Positions 32,920 to 45,610 of a stretch of DNA of 64,000 nt are shown here, in pieces. This DNA comes from Acarospora socialis (lineage: Eukaryota > Ascomycota > Lecanoromycetes > Acarosporales > Acarosporaceae). The translations under genes were made by a program, and so were the position numbers. The notes below the pieces were generated by a model, which saw only the letters and a program-made list of their open reading frames with translations, did no database searches and had not been told where the DNA came from. How positions within the stretch are numbered: position 1 is the first letter of the stretch; the number at the start of each line of letters is the position of its first letter. The stretch is taken from positions 1 to 64,000 of the forward strand of contig JAMYGW020000014.1 of the NCBI GenBank assembly GCA_025617375.2. The letters are read 5' to 3'.

Positions 32920-33110
32920 AGAATATGAAGTCAAGAACATTTTAGAAAAGAGAATGATTAGTGAGAAAGTTCACTATCTCATAAAATGAAAAGATTATAA
33001 CATCTTAGAAAGTATCTGAAAATTCAAAGAAAATCTTAAGAACTGTGTGAGAACACTTCAATATTTTGAGAAAAAAAGTCAATATTAGCTCAGAAGAATA
33101 ATGATATTAA
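32920..33110 (+). pseudogene. Chromodomain at the integrase C terminus
   Basis: The sequence reads 'KEYEVKNILEKRMI...VHYLIK*KDYNILESI*K...LKNC'. The pattern YEVExIL-HYLVKWxGY-TWEP is that of a chromodomain, which places this family among chromoviruses. Both stops (TGA) fall on the aromatic-cage/core Trp codons. Equivalent decayed chromodomains lie at about 3800-3990 (minus), 18690-18830, 45320-45505 and 56738-56928 (minus). Confidence 0.8.
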
Positions 33111-33592
33111 GTTAATAAGTTATAATATTGTTTAAGAATTTTCATTCTCAGTTTCATCATTATCACTATTAAGTTCAACAACAAGACAGTCAGTCTTTTG
33201 TGAAATACAACAGTTTATCTAATTCAGAGTTTTCTGAAGATGTATAACTTTTAAAGAGAAAGTGATAAGTTCAGTGTGTTTAACTGTTAATTTGCTGTTT
33301 GCTTTACTTATTTTCTTTTGAAGCAAAAGATGAGTTTTATTAAGAGACTTTCATGATACACTGACACACAGATAATCATAATGAGTATATTTATTGCATT
33401 TTAATCAAGATTTCATTACAAAGCAATTGATGCTGTAACAGACACAATAGTTACAAGAGAACAAGATGAATGCATCATCAATCTGAATTTTCTTTGTGAT
33501 TTTTAGACAATTAAAATTTTTGAAAAACATTGTTGCTGATAACAAAGAATGTGAATACTCTCACTTATATAAACTCTAGAAGATTAGCATCT

Positions 33593-33608
33593 GAGAAGAA
33601 AAAAATGA
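33593..33608 (+). promoter_or_regulatory. Polypurine tract
   Basis: GAGAAGAAAAAAATGA directly precedes the 3' LTR TGTT. The same 16-mer with one or two changes precedes the LTRs at 19392 and, reversed, 3254. It is the expected plus-strand primer site of LTR retrotransposons. Confidence 0.75.
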
Positions 33609-33959
33609 TGTTATAATTAAGTCAAAATAAACTTAAAACAGACTGATGTGTATATGCAGAGAGTGTATATTCAGAAAATATCTAGACAGCAGTTATGTGA
33701 CATCTCAACATGCTCAATAACAAGCTTAACAAGCAAGCTCAACAGATGCATGAACAAGCTGTCTTAATGAACTTGATGATGAGATCAGCAAGCAAACTCA
33801 GTATATAGTCACAATCATTTCTTTTATGAAAACAATCATATTTAACTTAAATAACAATCTAAAAGTTAAAGATCAGAATCATTTCAGATCAGCTGTTATA
33901 TCAATAAGTATAAACTTTTAGTTCTACATACTTGAGAAATCTCTGATTAGAATGTTACA
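33609..33959 (+). repeat. 3' LTR of complete gypsy element
   Basis: 351 bp, TGTTATAATTAAG to AGAATGTTACA. It is followed directly by TATAT, the same five bases as before the 5' LTR. Confidence 0.87.
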
Positions 33960-36274
33960 TATATTTATTAAAAATTAATATTATAATTGAATTAAAATCT
34001 TGTCTATGATATTCTAATAAATTAAATTTATAATAAAGATAAATTAAATAAAATAATTTAAAATAATAATACTTTTTTTTATATAAGAAAATATAAAAAA
34101 AATTATATCAATTTATAAATTAATTATAAAAATAAGAAAAAATTATCAATATAATAATATAGTTTGAAATAAATAATAAAAAAAATTATTTTTTTAAAAA
34201 AAATTCTTTTTATATAAATACTTTATAATACTTTTTTATAAATTTATTTATTTAATATTATAAAATTATAAAGATATATTAAGAAAATTATTAACTCAGA
34301 TTAAATCAGATATTTTAAATATAGATTAAATTAAATTTGTTATTTATAATTTAATTTAATTTAAAAATTAAATTAATATTAAAATAGATTAAATATAATG
34401 ATTTATTATATAAAATATGATATATTTAATATTTATATTTGATAAATTTAATTCAAAAATAATGAATTAAAACTTGCAATATCATATATTTTAATTTTAA
34501 TTAATATTAAAATTAAATCAATATAATTTATTTAATTATAATTACTAAATTCAAAATTTTAATTTAATTTATATATTAAATTTAAATAAATTAAATTAAA
34601 ACTAAATTAAATTAAAGTTAAACTGATTTAATAATTATCTTAATATTATTATATTATTATAAGATAAAAAATATATTTAATTAATTTATAATAATAAATT
34701 AATTTATATTAACAAAGTTATTAAAACTTTTAAATTTTACATCTTTTATAAAAAAATTTTATTCTAAATATTTCTATTTTTTATTTATATATTTATATAT
34801 AGATAAATTAAAAATAATTAATATTAAAAATATAATTTAGAGTATTAAATACTTTATTAATTAATATAATATAAAATGATTATATTTGAAATTTTTATAT
34901 CAATTATTATATAAAAATATATTATTAAAATATAATTTATATAATTATTAAAAAATGTAGTATTCTAGCTGTAATTATTATTTTAATTATAATTTATATT
35001 AAAAATTATTAACATTTATATATTTTGTAAAATAAAATATGTAAATTATTAATTTATGTAATTTATATTTAATTATAATTAAAATAATTTACTGAAAATA
35101 ATTGTAGTTAACTTTTACAGTGTATATTTTATTAATTAAATAATATAATATGAATATTTTTTTATTTTTTTATAAATTATAAGTTTAAATTAATAAGAAA
35201 CTTTTCATAAAAAGTATATATTATTAATGTTTTAATAATTTATTATAAAACTTAAATAATTAAGCAAAATAAAAACTCTCAGCACTCAATATATTTAAGA
35301 AAAATAAAATTTTCAGTAACTTAATACAAAATTTTAAATAATTAAATAAAATAAGCACTCTCAACAGCTTATTATAAATTAATAAGTTAAATAAACATTA
35401 ATTTATTATTTTCATCAAAAAAAACATTTAATATATATTTCTTTATCTTATTTATTTATTATATTTTTATTTATTAATTATATCTTTATTAATATTTTTT
35501 ATATTATATGTCAAAAATTATTACAAATTACATTATAAACTTCAACAACTTTTTTACAAAATAATAATTTATTTCAGTTTTCACTTAAGAAAACTGCAAT
35601 TAATGATTTATTTTTATGAAAAAATAATTAATAAATAAAAATCTATAATTTATTATTGAAATCTTCATTATTAATATATTTGTCAATAACTTCTTTTTTT
35701 AAAGTAATTTTGATTTTAAAAATTAAAAAATCAATAATTTATTATTTATATTAATATAAATAATTAATAATATCTAATAAACAAAATTAATATAAAAAAT
35801 GTTTAAAATACTTTAAAATTTAAATATAAAAAGAAGCTGCAGATTACTGAAAAATAATATTTAATGAAGTTTATTAAATATAAAATATTAATAAATATAT
35901 TCATTAATAAAACATAAATTCATCTCAGCAAACTCAACAGAAAAATTATTATAATTTAATTAAATATAATTAATTTAATTAAATTAAAACAATAGTTTTA
36001 GACACTACTTTAAACATTGTTGAAAAATTATATAATAATTTATAATGTAATTAACACTTAAAATATTTTAAACATAAAAAGAAATTTGCAGAAACTTCAA
36101 AAAAAAATACAATTAAAAATTATAAAAATTGTTATATAAATAGATCAGCACAAAGAAAAGTGAAATTTAATATATTTATATATTTATAATATAAAATATC
36201 TCTATTAAAAATCATTAAACTTCAATAATAATTATTTTTTTATTAAAAATCATTTAAGTGTTTTTTATGCAGTG
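33960..36274. other. AT-rich block, nothing recognisable
   Basis: Nearly C/G-free DNA with no genes. Low-complexity TTAAATTAAAT-like words at 34290-34640 resemble those at 27280-27660. 36270-36274 (CAGTG) is one side of the target duplication of the next LTR. Confidence 0.55.
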
Positions 36275-36625
36275 TGTTACAATCATATCAATATAAAAAT
36301 AAATAAATTGATAACAATATTTAAAAAAACATATAAAACAAAATTATTAAAAAGAATCAGATGACAGTTTGTTAAATTTTATAAGATTGAAAATAATTTA
36401 ATAAACAATAATTTTAAAAAATTTATTAAATCATTATGTTTTGTGCAAGTATAACAATCTTGTAGTATATAGTAAAATTATTTTTTTTATAAAAATAATT
36501 ATGTTTAACTTTTAATTATAATCTAAAAGTTATTAAATAATCACTGTATAAAAAAAATCTTATATTAATAAATTAAAATTTTTAATTTTAACATATTTAA
36601 AAAATTTCAAGTTTAGAACATAATA
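36275..36625 (+). repeat. Solo gypsy LTR with target duplication
   Basis: 351 bp, beginning TGTTACAATCATATC and ending AACATAATA (degraded ACA end). It is flanked by CAGTG at 36270-36274 and at 36626-36630. No element interior adjoins it, so it is a solo LTR left by recombination between two LTRs. The inner part keeps the TATATAG box, an AT-rich stem-loop and the GTTTAAC region. Confidence 0.8.
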
Positions 36626-36630
36626 CAGTG

Positions 36631-39600
36631 ATATTCATTATATATGAAATTATAAATATTTTTTCATTATTTGTAAAATTGTTAAGTCAAAAAAGTTAAT
36701 TAATTTAATTATAATTAAATTAATTATAAAGTAAAGTAAGTTAACTGTAGTCAACTCACATTATAATAAATTTAAATTTAAATTTAAATACAAAAAAAAA
36801 AAATAAACATAAAGCTTTCAACACTAAGATCAAGAAAGATAATGATTTATTTTTATTGAAATTTAAAATAAAGAAGAAAATTGATGATGAAATTGTTATT
36901 TTTTTTTTAAAAAAAAAGCTGCTCATAAAATATTTAGTTTTAAATAAGTTGTTAATTTTAAATCTTTATTATACATAATTAATTAACTTTAATTTTTCAA
37001 CAGCTCTTTAATACACATAAAACACTGATAAATTAAAGTTAAAAAAAATATATTTTTATTATTAAAGTAACAGTGATACAAAATAAATTTAAAAACTTTA
37101 TTAATTTAAATTTCACACTCTATATGTCTGAACTTAAAATCAATTTTTTATTGAAAAAATAAATATATAGAATGAAACTGTATAATTACTTTAATTAATA
37201 TAGTTTTTATATGTAAAATAAGTATAATAAACATAATAATAATGTTTGAGAAAGAAATTATCTATATAGTTAAATACATTGCAAAAAGTTTAAACAAATT
37301 TGTTTTAATAACTGTTATACATATATTATTTAACTTAAAACTTACTTTTTCAATTACAATACTAAATGCAAATTCACAAATTCAGACTTATAAGTTTTAA
37401 AAGTTAATTAAATTATTAAACTTCACTGAAACTACATTTTTAAGTAAAAAGATCAAGATTTACAAATTGTAACATTAATAATTTATTTATTTTAATTCTA
37501 CAAAATTTTATGATCTTTACAAGATCACAATTTTTAAAAAGTTAATTCTCATTACTGAAAACAAAAAAAACATATGTGAAATCTATATTATCATTAAGTT
37601 TATTAATCAGAAAAAACACACTGTAAGTAATTAAAAGATCAATATTTTTATTTTAATTTTCATTAATATATATAAATTTCTATCTTTATTATTTGCTGAA
37701 TATTAATATTTTTTGAAAATTGTAAATAATTATTTACAAAAAACATAAATTATATTATTAAAGCAATATAACAATGCTTTATAAAAACTGCAAAAGTCAT
37801 AATTAAAAATTAAACTTCAAAATAATATAAAAATTCTTATCATATAAAGTGATAATGTTACAAAATTTAAAATTATATTTAATAATTAATGTAAATCTTT
37901 TAACATCATATTACAATATACTGTACTTTATATGTTTATTTAAAATAATATTGTTAAAAAAGCAATTTGAATTATTGAAAACTCAATGTATATAATGATT
38001 AAAAAAATTAAATTTTTAATAAAGTTTTAAATGAAAACAGTACAAATAAATATTTATCTTTATAATTGAACAGCAACTAACTTCTTAATTAATAATAAGT
38101 AAATAATTTTAAAGAAGATTTTCATCAATAAAAAATTATTTATTTATTATATTTATATATAAAATTACAAATACTACATCTATATTGATCTTAAATCTTT
38201 ATCAGAGAGCAGACAGAATAAATTTATGAATTAAAAATGAGTGAAATTTTTTATAAATTATATGAAAAAAATTACAAAACAAAATTTATTTTAAACTTTA
38301 AATCTCAAGTATATCATCAGCAGTCATGCTGTTAAATTTGTTAAAAATGAAAAGAAAAATAATATTAATTTTAAATTACATAAATAAATATTAAACACTT
38401 TATTAAAGTAAAAATTAATTAAATAATTATAAAAAAATATAATCATTACAAAGCTCACAATATCTATAACTTTACTTATAATTATTAAATAAATTTACAA
38501 ATTCAGATCTGCAAGTTTAAACAGTAAAAAGATGTTAAAGTTAATTGTAATTAATTTTAATATATTTGTGTCAGACATTAATGCAGTGAATAAATTAATT
38601 ATAATTAATTTAAATAAATCATAAATAAATAAATAAAACAAAATTAAACAGTTTTTATATATTAAGATCTTCATTAATAAAATAAATAAATTAATAAATA
38701 ATATTTTACTGAAAAAGTCAGAACATTTTTGTACATTGAATTTTAAAAAGAAAGTAAAATAATAATAACAATAAGTAAAATTTAAATAAGTTTTTGTTTA
38801 AAATATTAAGAATTATATTAACATTAATTATTTTTATAGCAAACAAAAAAAAATTATAACAACATTAAATTCAATATTGTTATATCTGTCATCTATATTA
38901 AAATAATAAGAGATTTATTTGAAAAGAAATATAAAAAAATATTATTTATATTAAAATCAATAATTTTAATAACAAATAAAATTTAAGAAGAAGTTGTTTT
39001 GTTAAAGATATATAAATATTGTAATAAATAAATAAATATTTAAATTTAAGTTGAATATTAATAGATTTTTAAACAAACTTAAAATAAAAGTGATGATGAA
39101 AGAATTCTTTTAAATATATAATATTAATTATAAAAATATCTTTATTTTTATAGTTAATTTTAATACTTTTTGAATCTTTTTGATCATCATTACATTTAAA
39201 GATTTAAAGTGTCATTAAATAAATATTAATAATGTTTTCATGAAATTCTATTCAAAAAATTCATTTATATAACAGTTTTTTCAAAAGTAAAATTGCACTC
39301 AGCTGTACACTGTACATATTGTATAGTTTTTATAATTTTGAATAAATTGCACAAAATTAATATAAATAATGTGTTAATGAACTGAAAAAATAAAACTTTT
39401 ATTAAAATAATGTAAACTTTTATCTTCTTATTCACAGTATTAAAAGAATCATGCTACTTTTTTATATAAATAATATTATTGTAACTTCAGCAAATTTATT
39501 TTATATTTTTTAATTTAAACAAGTTTTCATTAAAATGTTCAAAGTCAAGAACTTAAGAAAAACACAAAGAATTCTTAATATTCAAATTACATATAACTGC

Positions 39601-40316
39601 ATAAATAACATTTTGTATTTGAATCAGACTCACTGTATAAATAAGATGCTGAAAAATCTTTATATATAATTTTATAAGTACAGTGTTATTACAATTTTAT
39701 TTAATAAATATAATTCTTTTTATTTAATAAATATAATTCTTTTTATTTTATCAACTTAATTAATCAGAAAATAAATTAAAAACAATATTAACAATTAATA
39801 AAAAGTTCAATGTATACAGCAATTTATATTTAATTTGATATTATCTTTGCTTTAAGTCAATTAAGTTAATATTTTAATGATTTAGTGAAGCATCATGAAT
39901 ATATATTTAAAAAACTGTTGTAATATATTAAATTAATTATTAATCTTGATATAAAATATAAATTTAATAAAAATTAAATCATACTTAAATACTTTAACTC
40001 AAACTATACATTGAATAAGCAGAATTAAAAGTTAATTTTAAGATATATTTATATACTTAAAAGTAAATCAATTCAATAAATAAGCTGAAAGCAGAAATCT
40101 ATTGCTATTTTAATCATTAAAAATGAGTATATAATAATGTTAATATGTATAAAAACTGATATTTAACTTATTTAAATGCTGAAAAACATGAGCATAAATA
40201 AGTATTTAAAAAGCAATTTATACTGTGTACACATCAAAAAGAATAAAACTTATTAAGTTATTTTATTGCTTCAATTTAAAAAAATTAATTAAGTTGTTTT
40301 AATCTTAATTAAAAAT
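36631..40316. other. AT-rich block with a 23-bp tandem duplication
   Basis: No genes or LTRs recognised. At 39696-39741 a 23-bp unit (TTTATTTAATAAATATAATT plus CTT) is present twice in perfect tandem, followed by a partial third copy. C and G are more frequent than in 24-27.7 kb, with isolated CA/TG. Confidence 0.55.
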
Positions 40317-40666
40317 TATTATGATTATATCAATATAAGAATAAATAGACTGACAATTATATTTAAAAAATATACAAAATGAGATTATTAGAAAAAATCA
40401 TGTAACAACTTATTAAATTTTATGAAATTAAGAACAACTCAGAGAGAAATAAACTCTGAGAAATTTATTAAATCATTATACTTTATATAAATATAATAAT
40501 ATTGTAATATATAGTAGAATCAATTTTCATATGAAATTAATCATGTTTAATTTTTAATTACAATTTAAAAATTATTAAATAATTATGCAACAAAGAACTT
40601 TTATATCAACAAGTTAAAACTTTTAACTTCAACATACTTGAAAAATCTTAAATCTAAAATGTAACA
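40317..40666 (+). repeat. Second solo LTR of the same subfamily
   Basis: 350 bp, homologous end to end with 36275-36625: TATTATGATTATATC at the start, AAATGTAACA at the end. The flanks AAAAT (40312-40316) and AGAAT (40667-40671) differ by one G/A change and are probably a decayed 5-bp target duplication. Confidence 0.72.
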
Positions 40667-40823
40667 AGAATTCAGATATATATGAGTGATTAAAGTATAT
40701 TAATATTGTTTATCATCATATTTAAAACTTACATATCAGAAATTAAATTCAGATAGACTTATACTTAATTAAGATATGATGATTGATGAATTAATTAAGT
40801 TTTTATTTAAATAAATCTTTAAG

Positions 40824-41167
40824 TGTTTTGTTAAACAACTGAAACTTGCTGTTAATAAAACTCAATAAATACAACATTATCAAGTAAAAGTGTTCAAAAG
40901 TACAGTGTTTTAACTACAATCATTATTTTAGTTGAAATTATGTGCTTAAAGCACATTAAAACACTGAAATGTCAGATGTGTTAATGTGTTTTATTTTATA
41001 TAGTAAAATTGTTTTCTTTATGAAAATAATTGTATTCAACTTAATTAATTAACTTAATTACAATAAAGTGTTTACTCAACATCATTATATAAAAAATCTC
41101 TTATATTAACAAACTTAAACATTTTAGCTTTAATATATTTAAGAAATCTTAAATCTAAAATATAACA
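40824..41167 (+). repeat. Degraded 5' LTR
   Basis: The right half clearly matches the family (TATATAG, stem-loop, ATTCAACTTAATT, ending AAATATAACA). The left end is placed at TGTTTTGTTAAAC by length and is uncertain. It is followed by gag sequence. Confidence 0.6.
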
Positions 41168-41709
41168 CATTAAACACTTTTATAATATAAAAATGATTAC
41201 TTTTACAGCACAGAAATTAATTTTAATAAATTAAATTAATTTTATTGAATTTTAATCAATATTAAATGCATTAAAAATATTCATATTTAATATATTTAAT
41301 GAAGAACAAAAAAAACTGAGAGCATTCTTGATTAAATTCAAATTATATATTAAATTTAATCAAAAAAAGTTCAGATTCAAGATGAACTCAAAGTTTTTTA
41401 TAATATTATTTTTTAAAAAAATAATTTTTAATTAAGTTAATCTCAAACTACATGAGTTTTTTAACAAATTGTTAATATAATAAAATATAAATAAATAATT
41501 CATTTTCAACAACTATAATAAGTTCAAGAAAAAACTATAAAGAATTTTCAAAATCATTAACAAAAAATAAGCAGCAAAACACAAAATTTATATTATATAA
41601 TAAGTAAAATTTATAATCAATTATACAATAAAATTTCAGTAAATGACAGATTTATCTGAATAAAATGTGAAGATTTTAACATTACAATATTATTAAAAAT
41701 TTAAAAACA
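41168..41709 (+). mobile_element. Truncated gypsy gag, strongly decayed
   Basis: This aligns with 28124 to about 28690: 'TTTAATGAAGAACAAAAA', then 'AATCAAAAAAAGTTCAGATT', then the CATGAGTTTTT stretch. It stops where the LTR at 41710 starts, so it was interrupted by that insertion or lost its 3' part. Confidence 0.65.
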
Positions 41710-42070
41710 TATTACAATCATATCTAAAAAAAAAGAAACTCATAAATCTGTGATCAAATATTCATCTGAAGTGTGTACAGAAGAAATTGCTGAGTGATAA
41801 TTATATAATGATGTAATGACTTAATGATGAGCAGATAAACTGAAAACTTAACTTCTCAATATTAAAACATCAAAACATCAAGAGTGCTTAATGTAGAAAC
41901 ATTAAGCTCACTCTATATAATAAAATTAATTTTCTTATGAAAACAATCATGTTCAACTTAAATAACAATCTAAGAACTAAAGATCAGAACTGTTTCAGAT
42001 CAGTTATTATATTAATAAGCACAAATTTTTAGTTTTATATACTTAAGAAAGCTCAGATTAGAGTATTACA
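41710..42070 (+). repeat. 5' LTR of gypsy element with internal deletion
   Basis: 361 bp, TATTACAATCATATC to GAGTATTACA. It is the same length as the LTR at 7210-7570 and roughly 85% similar by eye. It has a TATA-like CTATATA and the conserved stem-loop (around 41925-41950). Confidence 0.8.
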
Positions 42071-45000
42071 CTTTGAATACTCTTACAATATAACAAGTAT
42101 GATGTCTGATACATAGAAGAATGTCTCAATCTTATTCTTGAAATAAGTTTAGACAAATTCATTTTTATTATTTACTTCAGATAGAATGACAGCACAATTA
42201 ATGATGATGTCAGTTCAGATTATACAACTATTTTTAAGTGCATCTAAAATACAGATATCAGATATCTTTAATGAAGAATGAGAAAAGCTGCAAGTCTTTG
42301 TGACTAAGTTTAATCTGTACATTAAGTTCAATCAATTAAAGTTTTAAATTAATCAGAAGAAAACACTGTTTATAATAATTTATCTTGTGAATGTAGTCTT
42401 CAATTGAGTCAATTTCAAGCTGTATGAGTTTCTAGAAAAGAAGTACAAAGAATACAAGATGATGATCATTGAATATGAATTAAAATTAAAATCAATGAAC
42501 ATTAAATCAGCATATTAATGAATTTCAAAGCAGACAGTAATATTATGAGCTGAAAAATCATTAACATGTTGAGATTGAAGACACAGTGAGTGCACTATTT
42601 ATTTAACATACAAATGATGAATGAAGTCATCAAAAGAATTGATAAGAAAATCTGTGTAAAAGTCTTAATTCTTGAAAGTTCACAAGAAATAACATTTAAT
42701 GTTATGAAATCAATCAGATATGATGCAATGCTAAAGATGTTTTGATTATGCAAAAAAAATTCTAGAATTAACTGAGTTATAAAGAAGATATGTACAGTAA
42801 AAAACACATATGAAATTTCTGAACAATCAGAAATGAGCTTATCAGAGTATAAGTTATGAAATCATGAGATATTGTTATTGAATAAAAAGCAATCTAAGTG
42901 AATGTCATTGTACTCAATGAGTGAGAATCAAATCAAGAAAGTAAGAACTTATCTTGACAAGAATCTCAAAAAAAAATTCATAAAATCATTAAAATTACTG
43001 ACAGAATATCTGATTCTGTTTATATCAAAAAAGAATGATAAAAAATGATTATGTGTCAACTACAGATAACTCAATGAGATAACTCATTGAAACAGTTATT
43101 CTCTATTGTTAATAGAAGAATTACAAGATCAGTTGAGTAAAACTAAGTAATTCACAAGTTTAGATCTTAAGAATGTTTATTATCAAGTTAGAATGAAAGA
43201 AGATGAATAATGAAAAACAACATTTTGAACATGATATAAACATTACAAATATATTGTTATGTTATTTGAGCTGAAGAATGTCTCAGTCATTTTTTAATGA
43301 TTAATCAACAACACATTAAAAGAATATCTCAACAATTTTGTAATCACATATCTCAACAATATTCTGATATACTCAAAAGATCTTGAGAAATATTGCAAAC
43401 ATATGCACAAAATACTGACAAGACTTAAAGAGAGAGTCTTGTACATGAAAAAATCAAAAAATAAATTTGAAATTAAGAAAATTAAGTTTCTAAACTATGT
43501 AATTCAATCTGAACAGATCAAAAAGAATTCAAAGAAAATAAAAGCAGTCAGAAACTGATCAACATTAAAAAGAATCAAGAAAGTGCAAGTCTTTCTAAAA
43601 TTAACAAACTATTATTGAAAGTTCATATCAAACTATGCAAAGATTGTGAAACTACTGACACATTTAATACACAAAAGCAAAAAATAGCATTGAGATAAAG
43701 AACAGAAGAATGTATTTCACATATTAAAGAAAAGTTTTAGTGAAACAGCACATCTAAAAATACTCAATTCAACATGCAAAAAGACACTGAAAATCAATAC
43801 TTCAAATTTCACAGTAAAAACATAAATCAAGAATAAGCAACAGAAACTCATAACATATCAATTTAGAAAGCTATCAGAACTCAAGAAAAGATATGAGATT
43901 TATGACAAGAAACTTCTTACAATAGTGAAAGCACTGCAAGACTGAAGATCTTATCTTGCAAAAATAAGTAAGTTAATTTAAATTTATACAGATCACAAGA
44001 ATCTGAGAAACTTTGTAACAACAAAGCAACTTAACTGATGACAGATTCATTGAGTGAAGCAGTTAGCAGACTATGAATTTCAGATACATTATAAAAAAAA
44101 TAATGAAAATAATGAAGCAGATGTCTTGAGCAGACAATTTGATTATGAAAATATATAAATGATACATGTCAGAATTTTGAGCAAAGACAACAAAGAAATT
44201 CTCATAAAGAGCTTAGCAGCAATACACAAAATAGAACAAGCTTTCTTGACAGACAAAAAACTCATTAATATATATTACTACAGCAGAACTGAAGAACATT
44301 TAAAAGTTAAGTGCACTGAGAATTTAATGTGAAGAAGATGCAACATTGACAATTTTAGAAATTGAGTCATCAGAATAATTGCTGTGTGTAACTCATGCTG
44401 AAGAAATAAGATCAATTAAGATAAATAACACAACAAAATAACATGACTAGACACATCAGATGCATCATGAAAGTCAGTTATTATGAACTTCATTACAAAG
44501 TTATCACTGTCAAAAGACTCAGCATGAAAAGTGAGATTTAACAGCATATTGATCATAGTAAACAGATTAATCAAGTACACAATGTTTATTTTATTCAGAA
44601 AAACTGCAACAGCATCAATATTGATATATATGATACTACAAGAACTGATTAGTAGTCATAGACTATTAAAAGAATTCATCACTGATAGAGATAAGTTATT
44701 TACAAGCAAGTTTTGAAAAGCACTCACAGCAGAACTTGAGATAAAACATAAGATGTTAATGATATATCACTCACAGATGAATAAACAAAGCAAATGAATG
44801 AATCAGACAGTAAAAATATACTTGAGACACTATATCAACAAAAGTCAGAATGACTAAGTGCAACTGTTGTCAATGATACAGTTTGCATATAACAATGCAA
44901 AGAATGAAATCATGAAAGAAATGTCTTTCTATGTGAACTATGACTACAACTCAAAGATATAATGAGATTTCAAAGAACACAAATCATGAAGTTAAAAAGC

Positions 45001-45610
45001 AACTCTGAACATCACTTAGATGAAGAAACTGCATTAAGATTTAATGAGATGAATTGAACAGCAGAAGAAATGAACAATAAAGACAAAATCATTTGAAAAA
45101 GAAAAAAGAGTATATCTGAGAATGAACAACATAAAAATTAAAGAAAGAAGCAAGAAATTAGAAAATAAGAGCATTGAATCATTTGAAATCATATGAAACA
45201 TTAAGAAATTAAACTATGAGCTAGACTTACTCAAGAAGATGAGAATACATTCAATATTACATGTATTCATGCTACAACATTGCAATCAATTCATATCACT
45301 TTAAATCACTGAAACATCTGTCAAACTCAACAAAGAATATGAAGTTGAGAACATTCTAGAAAAGAGAATGATTAGTGAGAAAACTCACTATCTTGACAAA
45401 TGAAAAGATTATAATATCTTAAAAAACATCTGAGAATCTAAAGAAAATCTCAAGAACTGTGTGAAAATGCTTCAACATTTTGAGAAAAAAAGTCAATATT
45501 AGTTCAGAAGAATGATGACATTGAGTTAACAAAAGTTATGACATTGTTTGAGAATCTTCATTCTCAGTTTTATCATTATTACTATCAAGTTCAGCAGCAA
45601 GACAAGCAGA
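42071..45610 (+). mobile_element. Gypsy chromovirus interior with gag deletion
   Basis: This is collinear with the element at 27.8 kb except that sequence equivalent to about 28507-30058 (most of gag including the knuckle) is missing at about 42455. Protease/RT (42480-43560), RNase H (43740-44180), integrase (44270-45000) and chromodomain (45320-45505) follow. The RT active-site region reads 'ITYLNNILIYSK', with both Asp residues changed to Asn. 44531-44716 is the longest open integrase stretch. No 3' LTR follows; a LINE begins at about 45625. Confidence 0.78.

Larger units (their letters stand above)
27794..33959 (+). mobile_element. Structurally complete Ty3/gypsy chromovirus, inactivated
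   Basis: 6,166 bp with a 5' LTR (27794-28123), gag, pol (protease, RT, RNase H, integrase, chromodomain), a polypurine tract (33593-33608) and a 3' LTR (33609-33959). It is flanked on both sides by the 5-bp direct repeat TATAT (27789-27793 and 33960-33964). All coding parts carry stops, mainly TGA at Trp or Arg positions. Active-site residues are lost, for example YLND instead of YLDD in RT. CC, GG and CG are essentially absent throughout. Confidence 0.88.

Noticed and set aside
27794-33959. TGA might encode Trp in this organism, since most stops in the transposons are TGA at Trp positions
   Set aside because: In the gypsy integrase a TGA also sits at the Arg of the ERxNQ-type motif (from CGA), one Trp codon (about 31156) has become TAA, and the RT active-site Asp and many Gly/Pro residues are mutated in the same elements. 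Intact LINE parts use TGG for Trp. Mutation explains the pattern better.
36275-40666. The two LTRs at 36.3 and 40.3 kb as ends of one 4.4-kb element
   Set aside because: Each has its own flanking 5-bp repeat (CAGTG and AAAAT/AGAAT), and no gypsy coding remnant or polypurine tract was seen between them.
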